Part shown: positions 1-7,310 of the stretch, one piece after another
Layout: each line of letters starts with the position of its first letter
Position numbering within the stretch: the first letter of the stretch is position 1
Source: Thraustochytrium sp. TN22
Taxonomy: Eukaryota; Sar; Bigyra; Thraustochytrida; Thraustochytriidae
Reading direction: 5' to 3'
DNA length: 32,984 nt
Assembly: GCA_013306675.1 (NCBI GenBank)
Contig: JABLUY010000326.1
Location: 1-32,984 of the forward strand
The notes under the pieces: model-generated
What the model saw: only the letters and a program-made list of their open reading frames with translations
The model's database searches: none
What the model was told of the DNA's origin: nothing
Made by a program: the position numbers and the translations under genes

Positions 1-324
1 GGCCAGGCAGACCGGAATACGCGGCGCGGCGCGGCGCGGCGGCGCGGCGGCGCTGCGCGGAGGTACCGCAGCGAGGAGGCCGCGAGGAGGCACGGCGCGG
101 CGAGGTGGGCCGAAGGCCCGCAGGGCAGTCCGCTCGCTGGGGCGAGAGGGCGCTGCGGAACCGGGTCGAGCTGAGCGGGCGGAGCTGCGCCGAGCTGGCG
201 GCGCTCGCTGTATGCCTGCCATCTAGCCGGCCGCCCAGCGGTCCAGCCAGCCTGCCAGCGAGTTGCAGCGCGCAGCGGTGGACATCCGGGGTATGAGCGA
301 GCGCATGCAGAAGACCAACTGACG
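1..324. other. GC-rich upstream region, no gene resolved
   Basis: The first ~100 bases are a low-complexity run of GCGGC/GCGCG units. In the reading frame of the next gene there is a stop at 172-174 and then open frame without an ATG until 325. An N-terminal exon of the OPA3-like gene could lie here or left of the window, but I found no convincing match to the usual OPA3 N-terminus. Confidence 0.4.
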
Positions 325-855
325 ATGGAGGACGGAGCGACGCAGGCCAAGGATCATTCCGTGGCGCGCAGCGCGTGCGAGGTCACCGGTCAGGTTTGGC
401 ACCGTGTGTAGGTTTAGCTCGTAGCGCTTGCGCTCTCGATGGCGCGGGGCGCCGACCTTGCAGGTTGTCGTGTCGCTGACAGACGGATGCACAGAACGAC
501 GCGCGTAAATGTGCGGCTCATGGGGCACAAGGTGTCCAAGATCAAGGATTTGCCTGAGGCGGAGGCCGTGACGCGCGGCGCGGACTTCTTTGGCGAGCTC
601 TTCATCTACTCGGTGTCGGCGGGCGGCATTATGCTGGAGCTATGGCGCAGCGGCCGAGAAAGCGCGCGCAAGGAGGCCGCCAAACTGGATCGACGCGCTC
701 AGAAGGAAAAGGTCCTCAACGAGCGCCTTGGGAGCCTCGACCGCCAGGTCGCTGCGCTGCAGGAGGAGACACTTGCGCTGCGCTCCGTGATGGATGACAT
801 AAAGAAGCAGAATGAGGACGCTGCCAAGCGCAAGTGGACCTGGCTGCCGCTCTGA
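325..855 (+). CDS. OPA3: OPA3-like mitochondrial protein (two exons)
   Basis: Coding exons are inferred as 325..407 and 495..855, giving 147 residues in one frame. The second exon reads TTRVNVRLMGHK followed by a hydrophobic stretch (FGELFIYSVSAGGIMLEL) and a basic/acidic coiled coil, the OPA3 arrangement. The splice was placed because exon 1 ends QVWHRV, and joining gives Q-x-x-H-x(4)-R...RLMG, which matches the OPA3 family core position for position. The donor is GTAGGT at 408 and the acceptor is AG at 493-494. OPA3 proteins are mitochondrial membrane-associated factors affecting mitochondrial shape and lipid metabolism (family knowledge). The start at 325 is the first in-frame ATG after a stop at 172. 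It lacks the usual N-terminal segment, so an upstream exon may be missing. The gene converges on the dehydratase, with a 115-base spacer. Confidence 0.8.
408..494 (+). other. intron with tandem acceptors
   Basis: The intron starts GTAGGT and has two AG acceptors 12 bases apart, ending at 482 and 494. Use of the upstream AG would keep the frame and insert four residues (RMHR) before TTRVNV. The downstream AG gives the better family alignment. Confidence 0.65.
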
Positions 856-970
856 TCTGATAATGACGTCGCATGAGCACGACATGATTCTGCACGCTCC
901 TACTACTACTACCTCGGCGACCGGTTCGTTCGCGGCGCCGTCTCGCCTATGTCCCTCTGCGACTTCCACA

Positions 971-1554
971 TCAGGCGGCGAATTCGTTCATCTTCGACGC
1001 CAACTTGGTGTCCTGTGTCGGCCGAAAACGTGCGCGCTCGTGCACGCAACTGTCAGTACCGCTGCTTTCCGGGGCAGCCCAGCGATTGGTGTCTTACCTT
1101 GGCGGTGAGGCCGCTGGCGTCGTGCGTCGTAAGGCGAACCTGCAGTCGAGAGCGCGGTCACATATGGGAGGGGCAAAGCGTCAGACGTCATGGCTCCAGT
1201 CCGCAAGAGCGGCACCACGGCGCAGCGCAACTCAGCGCTGTGCAAGGCCCGCTAGCCACCTACCTCTACGCGGTTGTAGACGTTAAACCACTCCGGGTGG
1301 TGGTCCATTTTCTCCGCGACCAGCGCGGTGCGCGTCATGAAGCTAAAAGCCTCGGTGAAGTCCTTGAACTCGAAGGTCTTCTTGATGGCGTCGCCCTCGC
1401 GCGTCCAGCCGCTCAGCGTGTCCGAGCGCAGCTTCTCCTCGATCTCCTCGGCGGCAAGCCGCTTTGTTGCCAGGCCTCGTGTCGTCTGCCGCGCCACAAG
1501 TCGGCGCGTCCCAGCGGCCACTGGCAGCGTTCGGATCGAGGCGGCGCGCAGCAT
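971..1554 (-). CDS. PCBD: pterin-4a-carbinolamine dehydratase (three exons)
   Basis: Exons on the minus strand are 1264..1554, 1098..1139 and 971..1012, giving 124 residues. Introns begin GTAGGT and GTAAGA, end in CAG, and are all phase 0. The enzyme dehydrates 4a-hydroxytetrahydropterin in the regeneration of tetrahydrobiopterin (family knowledge). The signature is visible: EKMDHHPEW with H85 and H86, then NRVEVRLTTHD with H103, then [16 protein letters not shown] at the C-terminus. It spans two splice junctions, which supports the model. The first ~35 residues are Arg/Ala/Ser/Thr-rich with almost no acidic residues, compatible with a mitochondrial targeting sequence. Length after removing this is normal for the family. 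Its 5' end faces the MRH gene (878-base divergent spacer); its 3' end meets the OPA3-like gene. Confidence 0.93.
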
Positions 1555-2432
1555 CTTGCACGCACAGGACGAGCCGGGCCAGAGACGAGACGCGAGACGA
1601 GGTGTCTGAGCAGCCTGCGCTCTGCCGCGCCGTGTTGAGCCGCTTCGAGTCTCGCCCTCTGCGCTGCGCCACGTTCAAGGTCTGAATCGTCTTTGATGGT
1701 CAACTTGAGTTTTTTGCGCCGTCTGCGCGAAGATTGCTCGCATCACCCAGTCTTGTACGCAAGGTTTAGCTTTGGGGACCCGTGTTAATTTACAAGACAC
1801 GGATGTCTTGCAGATGGCCGTCTGAGTCTGAAGGAGCTCGGCCTCAGGGATCTTGATGAAGGCTGCGAACCCTGGCGTTCATGGGGTTTCCCTGATTAAC
1901 TTGGTGGTACCACTTGGTACAGAAAAAGAAGAAAAGGACGAAGGTCTGCTTGGCAGCTCTGCTCAGGGCAGCATCGTAGAGCATAAGGACGCGAAGGGCG
2001 ACAACTAGCCTCGGGCCCGCACGAGGTTTACGATTGCCCAAGCGTGTGTCTCAGTGCCCCCCACCGGTCCAACCAATGCTCGTCTCCAACTTTGCTTCGA
2101 GTTGCCTTGGTCTCTTCGTCCCCATCGGCATCAAGGGATCTTTCGACATCTCAGGCATCGCATACGCTCGCTGACTTTACAACACAACTCGCATGCAGCT
2201 GCGGCCAAGACCCCTGTCAAGGATGTGCTGCAGCGGCCCGACACTCACTGCAGAGGCTCGTCTTGGTCCGGGTTCTCGCGGCGCCCAGGTTGAGCGACTC
2301 CCTCTGGCACGCGGAGGTTCGTGTTCGCTCGAGCGAGCTGAGCCACGCCAGCAGACCAGGAACGTCGAGCTGCACAACTTGACAGTGAGCAGCTTGGAAA
2401 AGTTCTCGAGCGCCGCTGCGCGCCGCCGAGGT
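1555..2432. promoter_or_regulatory. divergent spacer between dehydratase and MRH genes
   Basis: The spacer must hold both promoters and 5' UTRs. It is less GC-rich than its flanks around 1740-2170. I see no gene, TATA box or repeat that I can support. Confidence 0.4.
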
Positions 2433-3426
2433 ATGCGGGCGCGGGCGCGGGCGCCAGCGCCGGCGCTGGTGGTGGCGCTGGTGGTGGCGCTGGCGCTGGC
2501 GCTGGCGCTGGTGACGCCAGCGCTGGCAGCGCTGGAGCTTGGGGATGAGCGCGGCGGCCAGGGTCGTGGACGGCCACGACCTGCGTACGCACGTGTGGAG
2601 GCTGAGATACTGCTGACGGACCTCGCGGCGGTCCCAAGCTGGCAGGACCGTGCGTCCGGCGCCGGCGAGGAGGGCCTGCGCGAGACAATTGCGGCGAGGC
2701 CGATGACGGCGCAGGAGATGGCGCTGCCGCTGGCGAAGCTGAACGGGACATGCTGGGAGTACGAGGACACCTTTGCGTACCAGCGGTGGCGGGTATGCCC
2801 CTTTCAGTAAGTGCTCGAGGTCTCACTGTCGATTTGCTTTGCTTTGTTTTGCTTTGCACACTAACAGTAAGCTGACGCTGGCAATGCTCAGGAACGTGAG
2901 CCGGAGCCGGGCAAGCATGGTGGACAGCGAGCTGATGGGCGTGTTCACGTCCTGGAAGGCGCCCTTGACGATGGTGTTCGCTCAGGGCGGCTCCTGCGGG
3001 AGCGAGGATAAAGCAGCCGAGGTGGAGTTCCGCTGCCCGCGGGTGAGTGAGTACAACATCACGGAGGTGGTGTCGCTGACCAAGGTCTCCTTCTGTCAGA
3101 GCAGGCTCGTCCTCAAGTCGCCGTGGGCCTGCGATGTGAAGGCCATGGACGTAGCCGCTGAGGATGACACGGCTGCGGGTGGTGCGTGCGCCTCGACCGC
3201 CGCTCGGCTTGCTGGGCTGGAGGCCGCCGTGGAGAACCACTTCGCGCTGGTCGTCCTGCCCGAGCTCCTGGCGCTTTGGGACGAGCTTGCAGCGGACGCG
3301 CAAAAGGCCAAGGCCAAGGCCGCCGCCGCCGCCGCCGCCGCTCGCAAGAGCGCGAGTAGCGGCGACTTGCTGGGCGGCGCTTCCGAGCCAGGAGAAGAGG
3401 GCGGGGAACGAGTAGACATGGCTTGA
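2433..3426 (+). CDS. secreted MRH-domain protein, glucosidase II beta / GNPTG-like (two exons)
   Basis: Exons are 2433..2806 and 2892..3426, giving 302 residues. The donor is GTAAGT at 2807. The acceptor CAG ends at 2891, after a CTAAC branch-like site and a T-rich tract. The protein opens with a strong signal peptide (Ala/Val/Leu repeat, residues ~8-32). An MRH (mannose-6-phosphate receptor homology) domain covers about residues 104-207: LNGTCWEYED, Y-x-x-W-RVCPF, LMGVFTSW, FAQGGSC, EVEFRC and WACDV, including C107, C122 and C205. Such domains bind N-glycan mannose in the ER or Golgi (GlcII beta, GNPTG, OS-9). A Lys/Ala-rich segment with eight GCC codons follows. There are no LDL-A or EF-hand regions, so it is not a full glucosidase II beta. 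Which MRH subfamily it belongs to is unresolved. It converges on the next gene, 114 bases away. Confidence 0.82.
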
Positions 3427-3495
3427 ATGAATGTTATTTTATTGGTGGTAGACTCTCGGATGGATGTTGTCGAGCGGGACGAACTCGCGAGCTCT

Positions 3496-3509
3496 AAGCT
3501 AGCTAGCTT
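3496..3509. repeat. 14-base TAGC palindrome in MRH 3' flank
   Basis: AAGCTAGCTAGCTT is a perfect palindrome, 70 bases after the MRH stop. Related TAGC motifs recur in several other spacers (see findings). Confidence 0.6.
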
Positions 3510-3540
3510 GCTTTGGTTTGCCTTGCCATCACGCGCGGCA

Positions 3541-5226
3541 TCACAAGGCGTCCTCGGACACGCTGGTGAAGAGAATGTGCGGGTTGTCGAGGTCCTCCTG
3601 GAACCACCAGCCTTGGTGCTCGCCCATGTGCATCTTGGTGTCCTCGCACCACCAACCACATCTGTGCAGCGCTTCGACGAGGTACGAGCGCAAGGTGTCG
3701 ACCTGGTCGTGAAGAGAGTTGACTAAGGCCGACACTTCGCGCTCGCGCAGCGCCCATTGGCGGACCGCATCGGCATGGTCCGGTTGTTGGACCGAGGGGG
3801 GCACGCAGCCGGCCGAGGGGCCGGAGTGTGGCTCGCTGACGAAGGAAGTCGAGTCCGAGATGGCCATGCCGTGGCCCTGCAGCGTACGAACCTGGAGCAG
3901 GAGCGCGGCGGTCTGGATGGCGAGAAGGAGAACACAAACTGCCGCCCAGCTCGCATCGCAGGGCCCACCGGCGCGGGAGGCGCGCCGTGGCAGCACGAGC
4001 GACATGGTGAGAACGAAGAAGCACGCCAGCGCGAGCGGCGCATTGACCGTGGCCGAGGCCAGCGTAAGCAGCGCAGTGACGAGCGGAGCCCAGAGGGCGC
4101 GGCATCTGCCTTGAGACCCCGCGGACGGAGCCGCCGTTGCGCAGAGGCGGTCCGCCTCGCTCAGCAGGTAGCGAGCGATGGGCTCCGCCGAGGCGGCGCA
4201 GTCGAGGGGCGCGCGCGTGAGCACCGGGTTGCCCTTGAGGTTGTCCGTGCCGCCCGGCGTCGGGGTCGCGACGTCGGCCTGGGTCTCGGCTGCTGGTTCC
4301 ACGTCATCGTCCTGAGGCTGCAGTACGACGGGCAGGGCCACGAGAGCGCGCGCACGCCGGAGAGCGAGCGGTGCGTCCTCGGGGACGGTTTCCACGGCCA
4401 CAGGGTGCGGCGTGAGGCGCACAAGGATGCCTAAGTCGTACTGCGGTTGCTGCGGCTTCTCGGCGTCGTCTTGGGCAGCGAGATGGACATCCGTCTCCGC
4501 GTCCCGCTGCACAAAGTCTAGCGTCGCGGCGCGCCGATTTGAGTGCTTGCGGTGCACATGCACGGCAGCCGGCGAGGCGGGCGAGCAGCGTGCGTCGCGC
4601 ACGAGCGCCTGCATGATGCGCATCTGCGCGGCGGCCAGGTCCGCTTCGGGGGAGCCCGCAAGGAAAATGGCAAGGCGCGGAACCGCTCGTGGAGAGCCGC
4701 CCTGGAAGTTCGACTCGTCTTCGACAAACCTGGCGCCGGACTCGGCTTCATACTGGTCCTGATCGTCGTCTTCGCCCGCCTGGTCCAGCTTCTCGCGAGC
4801 GTCGGCGACGTCGTTTCTCGGCCCGTCCTGCTCGGTATCATCATCATTGTCATCATCATTGGCCTGAGCGCCCTCCGCCGAGTCGTCGTCGCCGTCGTCT
4901 TCGTCATCATCATCATCATCGTCATCATCATCATCTCCTCCTCCTCCTCTGTCTTCGTCGTCCATGTCCTGGTCCTGGTTGCTCTCGAGCTCGTCGTCCT
5001 CGTCCGAGCGGTGCGTCGCCACCCGCAGGTCGCCCTGGGCCGAGTCGGACCGGCACAGATTCTCCTCCAGGACCTTCTCCGTGCCGGGCAGGGGCTGCAT
5101 CACCTCCTCCTCGGTCAGATCGGTCTCCGAGTCGGGCGCCGCGGCCGGGTTGGCGCTCGCACCGAAGGCCGAGGTGGACTGGCCGTCCACGGTCGTCCAT
5201 TCGCTGATGTCCTCCTTGCCGGACAT
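3541..5226 (-). CDS. acidic orphan membrane protein
   Basis: This is a single-exon frame of 561 residues with no recognised family. Residues 1-180 are very acidic, with a run of about 12 Asp near 98-109 and further Asp-rich blocks to ~157. Residues 181-370 are low-complexity Ala/Pro/Asp-rich with a few ordered-looking patches (AVPRLAIFLAGSPEADL). A hydrophobic stretch at 377-412 (one or two spans) and a second at 425-446 suggest a membrane anchor. Residues 486-520 look helical or coiled-coil. The C-terminus is Trp/Cys-rich (CGWWCEDT, GWWFQEDL). The start at 5226 is the only ATG ahead of the acidic region. It could be an ER or endomembrane protein with a cytosolic acidic tail, but that is inference. 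Confidence 0.72.
   Translation of the reverse strand: MSGKEDISEWTTVDGQSTSAFGASANPAAAPDSETDLTEEEVMQPLPGTEKVLEENLCRSDSAQGDLRVATHRSDEDDELESNQDQDMDDEDRGGGGDDDDDDDDDDDEDDGDDDSAEGAQANDDDNDDDTEQDGPRNDVADAREKLDQAGEDDDQDQYEAESGARFVEDESNFQGGSPRAVPRLAIFLAGSPEADLAAAQMRIMQALVRDARCSPASPAAVHVHRKHSNRRAATLDFVQRDAETDVHLAAQDDAEKPQQPQYDLGILVRLTPHPVAVETVPEDAPLALRRARALVALPVVLQPQDDDVEPAAETQADVATPTPGGTDNLKGNPVLTRAPLDCAASAEPIARYLLSEADRLCATAAPSAGSQGRCRALWAPLVTALLTLASATVNAPLALACFFVLTMSLVLPRRASRAGGPCDASWAAVCVLLLAIQTAALLLQVRTLQGHGMAISDSTSFVSEPHSGPSAGCVPPSVQQPDHADAVRQWALREREVSALVNSLHDQVDTLRSYLVEALHRCGWWCEDTKMHMGEHQGWWFQEDLDNPHILFTSVSEDAL
4902..4949 (+). repeat. (TCA)n/(TCC)n microsatellite inside coding sequence
   Basis: TCA/CAT triplets followed by TCC triplets on the plus strand encode the poly-Asp run and the adjoining Gly run on the minus strand. 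A second shorter TCA-rich patch lies at 4836-4860. Confidence 0.85.
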
Positions 5227-5962
5227 GCTGAAGATGGCTTCTTCACGTAGATGCGGGGTAGCGGCGGAGCCGTGGCCAGCGCCAGCAGATGCAGGGAGGC
5301 CTCCCGGTACGGCGGCGGCTGCGCGCGCGAGCAGAGGAACGCCTCGAAAGCTGCGCGTCTATCGACTCCCTCGCTCCCTCCCTCCCTCCCTCCTCGCGGT
5401 CGGCGAACGCGGCACAGGACGACGCGACCCGAGCAGGGCGCGGGCGCGGGCGCGGGCGCGGTGCAGCACGTGTCCCCTGGCGCGCGCGTCGCGCGCGCGC
5501 GGCGGCGGCGGCGGCCTTGTGCGTCTGGCTCGGGCGGCGAGATCGAGGCTCGCTGGGGCGAGCGAGCCCAGGGCGCTCCCGCGGCGCCTTCTTCCTCGGC
5601 GGCTCGCTCTCGCGCGGCGGCTCGCTCTCGCGCGACACCCGCGTGCGCGGCGAGCGCGGGCGCGGGGCGGAGGCCGCGGCGGAGCTCGCGCGGTGCGCAG
5701 CACGGCGACCCGAGGCAGCGGCGAGCGTGGTCTGCTCGCAGGCAGGCAGGCAGGCGGCCGAAGAAAAGTCCCAGTCTTGGCCCGGAATTCCGGGCTGCGC
5801 AGCGGCGCCGCGGAGGTCCGGGCATGGAGAAGTTGGCGTGCGTGCAGCGGGATCTCTGGCACTCTCAGCACGCCTTCAAGTTCGCCTGCATTGCGGGGGA
5901 GAGGTCATAGCGCGAGACCAGGACTAGAGGCACGCCGCGCAAGCTCTAGCTAGACGTCGCAG

Positions 5963-6210
5963 CGCGTTAGTGCAAAAGCCATTCCTGCCGTCTTGCGTTG
6001 TGCGACGCCTGAAGAAACCGTTGACCACACGAGCGAACCTCAGGCTGATTCGGAGAAGATGTAGGCTGCTGGAGGAGCAAGATTGACGCATTATTGCGAA
6101 AGTCATTCCTGCCGTTTTGCGTTGTGCGATGCCTGAAGAAACTCTTGATCACACGAGCGAACCTCAGGCTGACTCGGAGAAGATGTAGGCTGCTGGAGGA
6201 GCAAGATTGA
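5963..6210 (+). repeat. ~124-bp tandem duplication A
   Basis: Two imperfect copies lie head to tail, 5963-6086 and 6087-6210. Both share ATTCCTGCCG, GCGTTGTGCGA, GCCTGAAGAAAC, ACACGAGCGAACCTCAGGCT and end AGGAGCAAGATTGA. They differ by scattered substitutions, and both contain stops in all sense frames I checked. Confidence 0.9.
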
Positions 6211-6377
6211 GCATGCTTTCAAACGAGATTCGCCGCGCAAGCTTGGACCACCCGGGCGAGCGCAAGATCCCGCCATACCTCGGCACGAAGCGTCCTACAT
6301 GTACGAGTATGTGAGCAGTTTCATTTCCACCACGCGAGCACATGCTGGATCAAAGAATGTGCGTGCAGATTGTGTGC

Positions 6378-6420
6378 GCGCGCTTCGTGCAGCGTGTACG
6401 CGCGCTTCGTGCAGCGTGCA
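6378..6420 (+). repeat. ~22-bp direct repeat
   Basis: Two adjacent copies of GCGCGCTTCGTGCAGCGTG. Confidence 0.85.
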
Positions 6421-6445
6421 TCGCTAGCCTAGTCTTCGAGTCGTG

Positions 6446-6545
6446 ACCTACAGGAGAACACCCAACGCAAGGGAAAGTGATCTCTACAGGAGGAAGGAAA
6501 CCGAATGCAAGGGAAAGTGACCTACAGGAGGAAGGACAAGGAAAG
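6446..6545 (+). repeat. short tandem repeat with GGGAAAGTGA and CTACAGGAG units
   Basis: About two and a half copies of a ~40-base unit containing CTACAGGAGGAAGGA and GCAAGGGAAAGTGA. Confidence 0.75.
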
Positions 6546-6551
6546 TGAGGG

Positions 6552-6786
6552 AAAGGCATGAGAGTCAGGCTCACATGGGCTTTTAGCCTCCTGCACGCAC
6601 CTTGTTGCGTGCGCGTTTCGAAAACCTGTAACCGCACGAGCCATGTGTAAGAAAAAGACGGGTCTCAGGCAAAAGGCATGAGAGTCAGGCTCACATGAGC
6701 TTTTAGCCTCCTGCAAGCACCTTGTTGCGTGCGCGTTTCGAAAACCTGTAACCGCACGAGCCATGTGTAAGAGAAAGACGGGTCTT
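6552..6786 (+). repeat. 120-bp tandem duplication B
   Basis: Copies 6552-6671 and 6672-6786 are nearly identical. They share AAAGGCATGAGAGTCAGGCT, CACCTTGTTGCGTGCGCG, TTTCGAAAACCTGTAACCGC and ACGAGCCATGTGTAAGA. It is unrelated in sequence to duplication A apart from a short CRCACGAGC match. Confidence 0.93.
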
Positions 6787-7310
6787 GCCTGAGAGGACTT
6801 TGGCATGTCGCCAAACGTAGCCAGTTGGGCTTATCGACCGCGAGAGATGATGCGTTCCGCACCCTTGCACAGCAAGTTGCTCGGCGCAGTTCCCTCCACC
6901 CTCGTCAGGCTCTATGCCAGCGCTCTGACTTGGCCAGCTTCGCATGTGGAAAAGCCATCATTCCGCTGTGCCGCCTCCTCAGGCTCGGCTCACTAGGCCT
7001 ACAGCAGTGCAGTGGTGGTGGAACCTCACGGCGCGCAGGCGTGCGCAGCATAGTAGTATGCCCCCATGAACGACTGGGTCCGCTGGGTCCGCCTGAATCC
7101 TCGTTGCAGGGCGTTCCAGGGCGCCACCAAGGCGGGTGGGTACCCGCGGCATCCGGGGTACCCGCGGTAAACCCCCCCCCCCCAACACGCACATCACGGT
7201 TCCCTCCCTCGATCGGCCGCTCGACTCGACGTAGTAGGACAAGCTCTGCAGAGCCGCAAAGATCTGCGGGGGCGGCAACGAGAGCAAGGCGGGCGCAAAT
7301 CGACGGCAAG

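Larger units (their letters stand above)
5227..7310. other. 2.1-kb spacer with tandem duplications
   Basis: This lies between the divergent acidic membrane protein and the first RetSat-like gene. 5227-5830 is extremely GC-rich with (GCGGGC)n and CAGG repeats. 5960-6790 carries repeated blocks listed separately. 6790-7310 is the likely promoter and 5' UTR of the RetSat-like gene, with a run of 12 C at 7172-7183 and a direct repeat of GTACCCGCGG at 7139-7168. No gene is supported. Confidence 0.55.

Noticed and set aside
5824-5910. 28-codon plus-strand ORF before duplication A
   Set aside because: No homology, no clear splice partner, and it sits in spacer DNA.
5963-6786. CRISPR-like or transposon interpretation of the ~120-bp repeats
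   Set aside because: There are only two copies of each, head to tail with no spacers, no terminal inverted repeats and no transposase.
6825-7310. 162-codon open extension upstream of RetSat copy 1
   Set aside because: It runs through poly-C and low-complexity DNA, has no counterpart in copy 2, and the family homology begins at 7311.
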